NCBI GenBank assembly: GCA_902793875.1
Contig: CADBFL010000007.1
Coordinates: 1 to 25,235, forward strand
Reading direction: 5' to 3'
Origin: an uncultured Eubacteriales bacterium
Lineage (GTDB): Bacteria; Bacillota; Clostridia; Peptostreptococcales; Anaerovoracaceae
DNA length: 25,235 bases
In this document: piece after piece, positions 14,339 through 21,782 of the stretch
How the letters are laid out: every line of letters begins with the position of its first letter
Numbering within the stretch: position 1 is the stretch's first letter
The notes under the pieces: generated by a model
Databases searched by the model: none
The model's input: only the letters and a program-made list of their open reading frames with translations
Told to the model about the DNA's origin: nothing
Position numbers and translations under genes: made by a program

Positions 14339-15436
14339 ATGGATATCCAGAAACTGAAGAAACCGGTGCTTATCATCCTCGCTTGCATAGCGGCATCGAT
14401 CCTCGTGATAGTTCTTTCCGGAACGCCATTCCGTTTCAGCATGGACGGCGGCGGTGACGCAGGCGGCAAAACAGTCGGCGATAAAGCGGCAGACGGCGAA
14501 AAGATACCGATAAAGGTCCTCATACTGCCGCAGTTCGAGATAGGCGAAATGGCCGGTGACTCCCCGGGAGAGGCGCAGCACTTTTATGAGAACCTGTTCG
14601 CGGACTCCGATAAGTATGTGATCCCGGGGCCGGGAGACGATACGGTCATGTATGTGCAGGACGGCCGCGCGCTGTGTCTCGCGGGAGTCGGCAAGGTCGA
14701 TTCCGCGCTCAGGACCACGGCGATACTTACGGACGAGAGATTCGATTTCTCGGACGCCTACATAATCTCGGTGGGCTGCGGCGGTTCGGCCGAAGGATAT
14801 GCTGTGATGGGCGATGTCGTCGTCATCACCGGCATCGCGGACTACGATCTGGGCCATCATGCGGATCCGCGCGACATGGAGGACCCGGAACGTCCTGACT
14901 GGTTCTACGATGATACGCTCGACAATTGCGCGAGCGCGGTGCTCAACAGGGATCTGACGGACAGGGTATACGAGCTGACAAAAGACATAAAGCTCGATTC
15001 GACAGACCGGACCCGCAAAGCCATGAAAGAGACGTTCAGCGGCGAGGAGTGGGCGGAACGCGAACCGAAGGTAATAAAGGGCACGGACGTGACCGGCGAT
15101 GATTTCTGGAAGGGAGAGTACGGAGACCGCAACGCGAAGTTCATCACTGAGACGTACGGCATGCCCGATCCTTTCGCGCTCACGGATATGGAGGAGATCG
15201 CGAAGGCGACCGCGGTAAAACGTCTCGGGATGGGGGACCGCTACATCGCTGTGCGGGTAAGCGTCAACATGGATGTATTCCTGAAGGGGGAGACCCCGGA
15301 AAACCTGTGGACCACAGGGGGAGCCGTCATCACAAATGACAGCAGCGAGACTCTCGACATATTCCCGGTCGCCATGATGAACAACTACAAAGTGGTAAGA
15401 GCCGTCGTTAAAGCGATAGATGAGGGAAAGCTATGA
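14339..15436 (+). CDS. Purine nucleoside permease (NUP) family protein with signal anchor
   Basis: This 365-residue protein has an N-terminal hydrophobic segment (about 9-27) followed by a nucleoside-phosphorylase-like NUP domain. Family features include IKVLILPQFEIGEM (58-71), VIPGPGDD (94-101), AGVGKVDSALRTTAIL (115-130), ISVGCGGSAEGYAVMGDVV (143-161), GDDFWKG (253-259) and TDMEE (282-286). The family was named from fungal nucleoside permeases, but the fold is that of nucleoside phosphorylases, so it probably binds or cleaves purine nucleosides outside the membrane. An ILAC sequence (13-16) could be read as a lipobox, but the hydrophobic part before it is short. AGAGGAGG at 14326-14333 lies inside the end of the ClC gene, and the ATG directly follows its stop. 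The stop overlaps the macrodomain gene (ATGA). Confidence 0.82.
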   Translation: MDIQKLKKPVLIILACIAASILVIVLSGTPFRFSMDGGGDAGGKTVGDKAADGEKIPIKVLILPQFEIGEMAGDSPGEAQHFYENLFADSDKYVIPGPGDDTVMYVQDGRALCLAGVGKVDSALRTTAILTDERFDFSDAYIISVGCGGSAEGYAVMGDVVVITGIADYDLGHHADPRDMEDPERPDWFYDDTLDNCASAVLNRDLTDRVYELTKDIKLDSTDRTRKAMKETFSGEEWAEREPKVIKGTDVTGDDFWKGEYGDRNAKFITETYGMPDPFALTDMEEIAKATAVKRLGMGDRYIAVRVSVNMDVFLKGETPENLWTTGGAVITNDSSETLDIFPVAMMNNYKVVRAVVKAIDEGKL

Positions 15437-16266
15437 ACATGACGACACAGGAAGAGCGGCTGGGATACCTGACGGAAAGATTCAGGGACGAGGTCCCCGA
15501 ATACAGAAGGGTCAGGATACCCGATGATACCGAGGGCAGACGGCATCTGCTGAGATCCCTCATGAATGTGCGCAGTCCGAAGCCTGCTCCGGATGAGCTC
15601 CTGTCGGTCCAGGACAGCTATCTCAGGGGCCGGGCGCTCGAGAAGGGGATAGTCAATGTCGGCATGATCCCGACGGCCGCAGAGGCATACGGCAGCAGCC
15701 ATCCGTTCGCGGACAGGATATCCGTATGGCAGGGCGACATCACGAGGATAGCCGCCGACGCCATAGTCAACGCGGCGAATTCACAGATGCTCGGCTGCTA
15801 CATACCCATGCACAACTGCATCGACAACTGCATCCACACATATGCGGGCATACAGCTCAGGCAGGAGTGCGCCAGACGGATGAGCAGCCTGAGGCTTGAG
15901 TTCGGCGAAGATTACGATCAGCCGACAGCCGTCCCGATGCTGACGGACGCCTATAACCTGCCGGCAAAGAAGGTCATACACATCGTGGGGCCGATAGTCG
16001 ACGGCGAGCTGAGCCCTGAGCACGAAGAAAAGCTGGCTGAATGCTACAGAAGCGTCCTCGGCATGTGCAGGGAGAACGGGCTCAGAAGCGTCGCTTTCTG
16101 CTGCATCTCGACCGGAGTCTTCAGCTTCCCGAACGGGAGAGCGGCTGAGATAGCGGTCGATACCGTCACGGACCGGCTGAAAGCTGATGCGGGCGGCATT
16201 GACAGAGTCATATTCAATGTGTTCAAAGATGAAGATAAGGGGTATTATGAAGCACTGCTGAAGTGA
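15433..16266 (+). CDS. Zinc-type macrodomain protein-ADP-ribose hydrolase
   Basis: This 277-residue cytoplasmic protein removes ADP-ribose from proteins. The macrodomain (about 95-277) shows VWQGDITRIAADAIVNAANS with the ligand-binding GD (101-102) and NAAN (113-116), then GCYIPMHNCIDNCIHTYAGI (121-140), whose Cys122, His127 and Cys129 are the expected zinc ligands of the zinc-macro class, and the phosphate loop STGVFSFP (226-233). An N-terminal helical extension (1-90) is typical of this class. In staphylococci and streptococci these proteins accompany a sirtuin SirTM and lipoylation genes; none are visible here. The start overlaps the NUP gene stop (ATGA), with GAGG seven bases upstream. 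Confidence 0.93.
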   Translation: MNMTTQEERLGYLTERFRDEVPEYRRVRIPDDTEGRRHLLRSLMNVRSPKPAPDELLSVQDSYLRGRALEKGIVNVGMIPTAAEAYGSSHPFADRISVWQGDITRIAADAIVNAANSQMLGCYIPMHNCIDNCIHTYAGIQLRQECARRMSSLRLEFGEDYDQPTAVPMLTDAYNLPAKKVIHIVGPIVDGELSPEHEEKLAECYRSVLGMCRENGLRSVAFCCISTGVFSFPNGRAAEIAVDTVTDRLKADAGGIDRVIFNVFKDEDKGYYEALLK

Positions 16267-16299
16267 TATAATCAGCAGATACAGGAGGTTGACAAAGAT

Positions 16300-16815
16300 A
16301 TGAAAGTTGTAAGCATCATTTTAAGCATACTTATGATCCTGTGCGGATTCGCATGCATGTTCACGCCGGTGGCGACGTTCCTGGCGATGGGCTATTTCTT
16401 CGCGATCATGTTCTTCGTCTACGGACTCATGGGCATAATCAGAGCCTTTACGAAGAAGGACATGAGCACGATACAGATAGTCATCAGCGTACTGGCGCTC
16501 ATAGTGGGCATCATCGCGATCGTAAAGCCGGGCAGCACGCTTGCCATGGACGCTGTGATCCTCGGACTCATCGCAGCGGGATTCCTCATCGAGGGAGGCG
16601 CGCGCATAGTCACGGGCTGGAAGGTGAAGGGAGTAAACAAAAACTGGATATGGATCTTCCTCATCGGCATACTCGGAGTAGTGCTCGGCGGATACATGCT
16701 CGTGCATCCGGCGGTCGCTGCCGTAACGGCGGGATTCCTGATCGGATTCAGCTTCCTGCAGACCGGGTTCAACATGCTGGCGCTCGCTCTGTCGATGAAT
16801 AAGGACGATAAATAA
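16300..16815 (+). CDS. HdeD-like (DUF308) membrane protein
   Basis: This 171-residue protein is almost all membrane helix: about six segments (3-21, 24-48, 58-76, 82-101, 118-135, 139-163). Repeated short hairpins such as 'ALIVGIIAIVKPGSTLAMDAV' and 'GVVLGGYMLVHPAVA' are typical of the HdeD/DUF308 family, linked in enterobacteria to acid resistance but of unknown mechanism. AGGAGG (16283-16288) precedes the ATG by 11 bases. A TATAAT (16267-16272) overlaps the macrodomain stop and could be a local -10, but no convincing -35 accompanies it. fruK starts 13 bases after the stop. Confidence 0.88.
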   Translation: MKVVSIILSILMILCGFACMFTPVATFLAMGYFFAIMFFVYGLMGIIRAFTKKDMSTIQIVISVLALIVGIIAIVKPGSTLAMDAVILGLIAAGFLIEGGARIVTGWKVKGVNKNWIWIFLIGILGVVLGGYMLVHPAVAAVTAGFLIGFSFLQTGFNMLALALSMNKDDK

Positions 16816-16828
16816 AGGGGAGTTTCGC

Positions 16829-17734
16829 ATGATATACACAGTGACATTCAATCCGGCGATCGACTACATCGTCAGGATGGACAAACCGCTCGACCCGGGG
16901 ATGACCAACAGGTCTGTGTCCGAGGACTGCTTCTTCGGGGGCAAGGGCATCAATGTCTCCACCATCCTGAAGAACCTCGGGATAGAGAACACCGCTCTCG
17001 GCTTTGCCGCGGGATTTACCGGCGAAGCGATCGTGCAGAGCGTGAAGTCAAGGGGCATAATCGCGGACTTCATAATGCTGGACGAAGGCATCTCGAGGAT
17101 CAACGTGAAGATCAAGTCCGACGAGGAGACGGAGATCAACGGGCAGGGACCGGCGATCAGCAGGGAGGCGTACGACGAGCTCCTGCATAAGCTCGACAGG
17201 CTCGAAAAGGGGGATATCCTCATACTGGCGGGCAGCATCCCGGGCTCGCTCCCGAGCGATGTCTACGAGATCATACTCGAAAGGCTTTACGGAAAGGGCA
17301 TCACTTTCGTGGTGGACGCCACGAAGGATCTTCTGCTGAAGGTCCTCAGGTTCAATCCTTTCCTGATCAAGCCTAACAATCACGAGCTCGGCGAGATGTT
17401 CGGGGTCGTGCTGAAGACCGACGACGAGATCGAAGAATACGCAAGAAAGCTGCAGGAGATGGGAGCGCGGAACGTCCTCGTCTCGATGGCGGGCGACGGG
17501 GCGATGCTCATCACAGAAGACGGGCAGAGGCTGCGCGCGGGCGTTCCGAAGGGGAAGGTGAAGAATTCCGTCGGAGCCGGAGACTCGATGGTAGCGGGCT
17601 TCGTGGCGGGCTACATGAAGTCGGGCGACTATCTCACCGCTCTCAACATGGGCACCGCGGCCGGAAGCGCCACGGCATTCTCGGATGATCTTGCGACAGC
17701 AGATCTCATAAACGATATTTTCGAAACTCTGTGA
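16829..17734 (+). CDS. fruK: 1-phosphofructokinase
   Basis: This 301-residue PfkB-family kinase phosphorylates fructose 1-phosphate to fructose 1,6-bisphosphate, passing PTS-imported fructose into glycolysis. It shows the opening TVTFNPAIDYIV, the first PfkB signature FFGGKGINVS (35-44), LAGSIPGSLP (133-142), DATKD (163-167) and the catalytic second signature NSVGAGDSMVAGF (246-258) with Asp252. The length is typical. AGGGGAG (16816-16822) precedes the ATG. It is followed after 69 bases by the fructose PTS gene. The DeoR-type FruR regulator often found before fruK is not present; an HdeD-like gene is there instead. Confidence 0.95.
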   Translation: MIYTVTFNPAIDYIVRMDKPLDPGMTNRSVSEDCFFGGKGINVSTILKNLGIENTALGFAAGFTGEAIVQSVKSRGIIADFIMLDEGISRINVKIKSDEETEINGQGPAISREAYDELLHKLDRLEKGDILILAGSIPGSLPSDVYEIILERLYGKGITFVVDATKDLLLKVLRFNPFLIKPNNHELGEMFGVVLKTDDEIEEYARKLQEMGARNVLVSMAGDGAMLITEDGQRLRAGVPKGKVKNSVGAGDSMVAGFVAGYMKSGDYLTALNMGTAAGSATAFSDDLATADLINDIFETL

Positions 17735-17803
17735 ACAAGCTCCGTAGTTTCGTTGATATATCATAGTTATTTTTAAGATGCGCAAAGCGCAGAAAGGTTC
17801 AGA

Positions 17804-19711
17804 ATGAAAATTACGGACTTACTTAAAAAGGAAGGGATCGCCCTGAATCAGAAGCCGGCCGACAAGGCGGCGGTGATCACGAAGATGGTGAACCTTCACG
17901 ACAAGGCAGGCAATCTTAATGACAAGAAGGCCTACAAAGCGGCGATCGAAGCCAGAGAAGAACAGGGCTCGACAGCTGTGGGAATGGGGATCGCCGTTCC
18001 TCACGCGAAGACGGACGCCGTAAAGCAGCCGGGACTCACGGCCATCACGGTACCGAAGGGAGTCGACTACGGATGCCCTGACGGATCGCCGAGCAATCTG
18101 TTCTTCATGATCGCAGCTCCTGCAGGCGCGGCTGACACCCACCTCGAGGTGCTCGCGAGCCTGATGACGATGCTGATGGATGAAGAATTCTCGAAGTCGC
18201 TCATAGCGGCTAAGACAGCTGATGAATTCCTGGCTCTGATCGATGCAAAGGAAGCGGAGAATGCAGAGGAGAAGGCTGAGGAAGCAGCTCCTGCAGCAGC
18301 GGCGGCTTCCGGCGGCGCTAAGGTCGTAGCCGTAACGGCATGCCCGACCGGCATCGCCCACACCTACATGGCGGCGGAGGCGCTCGAGAAGTGCGCAGCG
18401 GCCAGAGGCGTAAACATCAAGGTCGAGACCGACGGCTCCGGCGGGGCCAAGAACGTCCTCACGGCAGATGAGATCAAAGACGCGGACTGCGTCATCATCG
18501 CGGCGGACAAGAACGTCGAGATGGGACGCTTCAACGGCAAGAAGCTGATCAAGGCTTCGACGGCTGACGCGATCCACCGCTCGGAAGAGCTCTTCGACCG
18601 CGTGGCGGCAGGCGATGCTCCTGTATACCAGCACAGCGGCGCGGCTGCAGCGGCTGCCGAGTCTTCGGGCAATGAGGGCGTCGGAAGATTCATCTACAAG
18701 AGCCTCATGGACGGCGTATCGCACATGCTTCCGTTCGTTATCGGCGGCGGTATCATGGATGACTACTCGATCGATCCGGCCAACTTCGGTTCGAACACTC
18801 CTGTCGCTGCGTGGTTCAAGTCCATCGGCGGCGTGGCGTTCAACTTCATGCTCCCTGTGCTCGCGGGATTCATAGCGCGCAGCATCGCAGACCGTCCGGG
18901 TCTTGCGGTAGGATTCGTCGGAGGAGCTCTCGCCGCATCAGGCGCGACCTTCGCAAACCCTGCCGGCGGTATCCCTTCGGCGTTCCTCGGAGCTCTCGTG
19001 GCAGGATTCGCAGCGGGCTTCATCGTAAAGGGACTCCAGAAGCTCACGAGCAAGTTCCCGCCTTCGCTTGAAGGAATCAAGCCGGTACTGATCTATCCTC
19101 TCGGAGGAATACTCATCATCGGCGTGGTGATGTGCGCCATCAACCCTATAGTCGGCGCGCTCAACACATGGATCTCGAACGTTCTCATGAGCATGAGCTC
19201 CGGTTCGGCGGTAGTGCTCGGACTGGTCCTCGGCGCGATGATGGCGACGGACATGGGCGGACCGCTCAACAAGGCTGCGTACGTATTCGGCACGGCGGCT
19301 CTCGCCAACCAGAACGAGATCGGCTACATGATCATGGCTGCGGTAATGATAGGCGGAATGGTGCCTCCTATCGCGATCGCTCTTTCGACCATCGTATCCA
19401 AGAAGAAGTACACAGAAGAGGAAAGAAAATCCGGTCCTGTCAACTTCATCATGGGACTCTGCTTCATCACAGAGGGAGCCATCCCGTACGCTGCGGCTGA
19501 CCCGCTGCACGTCATCCCTTCGCTGATGGTAGGCTCGGGCATAGCCGGCGCGCTCTCGATGGCGTTCAAGTGCACGCTCATGGCGCCGCACGGCGGTATC
19601 TTCGTATTCCCGGTAGTCGGCAACGTAGCCATGTACCTCGTGGCTCTGGTAGTCGGCTCGGTAGTGGGATGCCTGCTGCTCGGACTGCTCAAGAAAAACG
19701 TAGAGGAGTAG
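17804..19711 (+). CDS. fruA: PTS fructose transporter, fused IIABC
   Basis: This 635-residue protein takes up fructose and phosphorylates it to fructose 1-phosphate for FruK. The IIA domain (1-150) has the phospho-histidine in GIAVPHAKTD (His67). An Ala/Glu-rich linker (150-170) leads to the IIB domain (172-270), with the phospho-cysteine in VTACPTGIAHTYMAAEAL (Cys180). A second Ala-rich linker precedes the membrane IIC domain (about 293-635). In IIC the first helix reads HMLPFVIGGGI and then goes straight into MDDYSIDPANFG; relatives I recall have about seven more hydrophobic residues (LIALAFL-like) after GGGI, so helix 1 looks shortened. Later IIC motifs (ADRPGLAVGFVGG, AAHPLHV-like ADPLHVIP, MAPHGGIF) are intact. 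AGAAAGG (17791-17797) supports the start. Confidence 0.94.
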   Translation: MKITDLLKKEGIALNQKPADKAAVITKMVNLHDKAGNLNDKKAYKAAIEAREEQGSTAVGMGIAVPHAKTDAVKQPGLTAITVPKGVDYGCPDGSPSNLFFMIAAPAGAADTHLEVLASLMTMLMDEEFSKSLIAAKTADEFLALIDAKEAENAEEKAEEAAPAAAAASGGAKVVAVTACPTGIAHTYMAAEALEKCAAARGVNIKVETDGSGGAKNVLTADEIKDADCVIIAADKNVEMGRFNGKKLIKASTADAIHRSEELFDRVAAGDAPVYQHSGAAAAAAESSGNEGVGRFIYKSLMDGVSHMLPFVIGGGIMDDYSIDPANFGSNTPVAAWFKSIGGVAFNFMLPVLAGFIARSIADRPGLAVGFVGGALAASGATFANPAGGIPSAFLGALVAGFAAGFIVKGLQKLTSKFPPSLEGIKPVLIYPLGGILIIGVVMCAINPIVGALNTWISNVLMSMSSGSAVVLGLVLGAMMATDMGGPLNKAAYVFGTAALANQNEIGYMIMAAVMIGGMVPPIAIALSTIVSKKKYTEEERKSGPVNFIMGLCFITEGAIPYAAADPLHVIPSLMVGSGIAGALSMAFKCTLMAPHGGIFVFPVVGNVAMYLVALVVGSVVGCLLLGLLKKNVEE

Positions 19712-19889
19712 AAGCAAAGCAGGACCGCTCTGCGCGGCATAGGATCAACCATAATCCAGCTGCCGGTGAAATGAAAAATACAGCGAATGAAGCCCTTCTG
19801 AAAATAATTCAAGCGGCCTGAAGGTCTTGCAAATGCTTGGTTTTATCAAAAAACAAAAAGCTCCGCACCTACTGGTAAACGGAGTTCAA

Positions 19890-19898
19890 TGGTAAAAT
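19890..19898 (+). promoter_or_regulatory. Extended -10 promoter of the transposase
   Basis: TGG followed by TAAAAT (19893-19898) is an extended -10 element with no good -35. Transcription would start about at the ATG at 19905, so the transposase mRNA is probably leaderless; no Shine-Dalgarno is visible. Confidence 0.5.
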
Positions 19899-19904
19899 AT
19901 CAGT

Positions 19905-21441
19905 ATGCAAACCCTAAACATTTTACGTCAAAATTATACGTTGTTTTCGAGGCCGTATCAACTAAAACTTCCGCTCGAAATCGGGCATGTCATCCCCGAC
20001 AACGACTGCGTGAGACTTCTGGGTCAATTTGTGGAGGAACTGGATCTAAAAGATCTGTATTCGACCTATTCCAGAGTGAAGGAAAATCAAGTGAGCCCGC
20101 GTCAGATGCTGAAGATAATGCTGTACGCCTACCATGAACACAACTACTCATCAAGAGGGATAGAAAAGGCCTGCAAAAGAGACATCAATTACATGTATTT
20201 ACTCGAAGGCAGGTCTGCACCCGATCACGCAACCATAGCAAGATTCAGATCTATCCATTTCGGACAGGTAGCAGATAAGTATCTTGCCATGATGGTGAAT
20301 TACCTGATGGATCTCGGAGAGATCAGCGGCAAAGAGATTTTCATCGACGGAACAAAGATAGAGGCCAACGCCAATTCAGGAATGCGTCGAGACTTACGGC
20401 TTAAGAGAGATATGGCATGGTCAGGTCAAAGAGAAGCATCTCGGCAAGATCCTTAAAAAGCTGTATGAGGTCAAGGAGGAAGAAGGCATCGAGTTCGTGC
20501 ACGGCAGCGGATGCCGCAAGACGCAGCTTCAGAAGCACATAGAACTTCTTGAAGAATACACAGCAAGGCTTAAAGAATACTCCAGAAAGCTGAAGGTTCT
20601 CGGAGATCGCAACAGTTATTCCAAGACCGATCCGGATGCGACCTTCATGCGCATGAAGGAGGATGCAATGCTCAACGGTCAGCTGAAGCCGGCATACAAT
20701 CTTCAGCTTGGAGTAGACTCCGGATATATCTCCTGGCTCACACTGTCTCCAAGGCCTACGGACACAAGCACTTTAATACCATTTCTGACCAGCATGGAAG
20801 CATCGCTCAGGCACAGATATCCTGTAGTTGTCGCTGATGCCGGATATGAGAGCGAGGAGAACTATAGTTTTCTAGAAGATCATCAAATAACCGCGATGAT
20901 CAAACCTGCCAACTATGAAATATCCAAGACGCGGAAGTATAAGACTGACATAAGTCGCAGAGAGAATATGCCGTACAATCCTGACGGTGACTTCTACACA
21001 TGTATGAATGGCTGCCGGCTATACGCCTGCAGCATATATCACAAGAAGAGTGCAAGCGGATACGATCGCAAAGTGACAGTTTATCGATGCTATGAATGCC
21101 AGGGCTGCCCTCACAAGTCTGAATGCATCAAAGGCACGAACTGGAAGACGCCGGAGGAAGAGAGATTCAAAAAGCTGAACGTATCGAGGAAATTCGAGCG
21201 ACAACGCAAGGAATGTCTGGAGCGGATCACCAGTGAAGAAGGGATCAGGCTCAGAGTCAATCGCAGTATCCAGGCTGAAGGAGCCTTTGCTCTGTGGAAA
21301 GAAGACGGAGCCTTCCGACAATTTCTGTGCCGGGGTCAGGCGAATGTCTACGCCGAATGCGTGCTTATGGCGATCGCTCAGAACATAGATAATCTTCATC
21401 GAAGGATACAGAACGGAAAACTCGGAACTCATCTGTACTAA
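19905..21441 (+). pseudogene. IS1182-family transposase, frameshifted
   Basis: The first part (19905-20456) has the IS1182 N-terminal domain: DNDCVRLLGQFVEELDL, SPRQMLKIMLYAY, SSRGIEKACKRDINYMYLLEG, APDHATIARFRS and the first catalytic region IFIDGTKIEANAN. The frame then turns to nonsense and ends at TAA. The rest lies in the +1 frame: reading back from 20497, VKEKHLGKILKKLYEVKEE continues the transposase from about 20420. It carries the second catalytic Asp in VVADAGYESEENY, a Cys-rich CYECQGCPHKSEC segment, and the C-terminal glutamate in SIQAEGAFALWKEDGAF with FLCRGQANVYAE. The joint lies within about 20383-20415. A +1 step and garbled sequence at the joint fit decay better than the programmed -1 shift used by some IS families. 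Together the parts total about 500 residues, the usual length. Confidence 0.85.
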
Positions 21442-21502
21442 GCCGGCTAGGGAAAACAAAAGTTGAATAAACAACATCGGTTTGCTGTGCGCAAAAAACA
21501 AG

Positions 21503-21554
21503 AAGCAGACTTTCGATGGCTGGATCACCCAATCCTGCCGGAGAATGTCTGCTT
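21503..21554 (+). repeat. Nested hairpin downstream of the transposase
   Basis: AAGCAGAC (21503-21510) pairs perfectly with GTCTGCTT (21547-21554). Inside it GGCTGGAT pairs with ATCCTGCC with one mismatch and a CACCCA loop. It lies between the transposase stop and the tandem hairpins, probably as part of the insertion-sequence right end or a transcription barrier. Confidence 0.6.
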
Positions 21555-21567
21555 TTCCCATGTTAAG

Positions 21568-21635
21568 AGGCTGCCACATTTATTTCAAATGCGACAGCCC
21601 CAGGCTGCCACATTTATTTCAAATGCGACAGCCCC
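21568..21635 (+). repeat. Perfect tandem duplication of a 34-bp hairpin unit
   Basis: Two identical 34-base units (21568-21601 and 21602-21635) lie head to tail. Each unit, beginning AGGCTGCCACATTT and ending AAATGCGACAGCCCC, folds into a 13-bp stem with two mismatches and an ATTTC loop. The GGGGCTGTCGCA-like end read on the other strand resembles ends of insertion sequences, so this may be a duplicated right-end repeat. Confidence 0.9.
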
Positions 21636-21642
21636 CTTTTTT
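21602..21642 (+). terminator. Terminator formed by the second tandem hairpin
   Basis: The second copy of the 34-bp hairpin is followed by one more C and T6 (21637-21642), giving a rho-independent terminator shape that would isolate the surface-protein gene from upstream transcription. Confidence 0.65.
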
Positions 21643-21644
21643 GC

Positions 21645-21673
21645 TTGCAAGCAGGTTACATAAGAGTTATACT
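21645..21673 (+). promoter_or_regulatory. Promoter of the surface-protein gene
   Basis: TTGCAA (21645-21650) and TATACT (21668-21673) are exactly 17 bases apart and start three bases after the terminator T-run. The predicted 5' untranslated region is about 100 bases, A-rich, with GAGGAAGGA (21766-21774) before the ATG. Confidence 0.65.
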
Positions 21674-21782
21674 GCAAACTGCGGAATAAAACCTTGTGAC
21701 AAATGAAAAGCGCTATGCAGAACAAAAAAGAAAAAAGCGTCCCATACAAAGATCTTAAGATAAGAGAGGAAGGAATCCGAAC

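Larger units (their letters stand above)
19859..21642 (+). mobile_element. IS1182-family insertion sequence, ends not resolved
   Basis: The element holds one IS1182-type transposase, split by a frameshift, with a leading hairpin (AGCTCCG/CGGAGTT around 19859-19886) and trailing hairpins (21503-21642). I could not find convincing terminal inverted repeats or a target duplication. A weak candidate left end is the GCTGCCG at 19759-19765, which loosely mirrors the GGCTGTCG-type right-end repeat. The stated limits are therefore the outermost recognisable structures, not proven boundaries. It sits between fruA and the surface-protein gene. The 147 bases from 19712 to 19858 hold no gene I can support and no clear fruA terminator. 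Confidence 0.6.

Noticed and set aside
12938..14860. A 640-codon minus-strand open frame opposite the ClC and NUP genes
   Set aside because: Arg/His/Glu-rich nonsense with no domain; the plus-strand genes show clear motifs.
16267..16272. Perfect TATAAT before the HdeD-like gene as a promoter
   Set aside because: No acceptable -35 at 16-18 bases; listed only as a remark in that gene's entry.
19771..19821. A 16-codon ORF (MKNTANEALLKIIQAA) between fruA and the insertion sequence
   Set aside because: No convincing ribosome-binding site or homology; too short to support, though it could be a remnant of displaced sequence.
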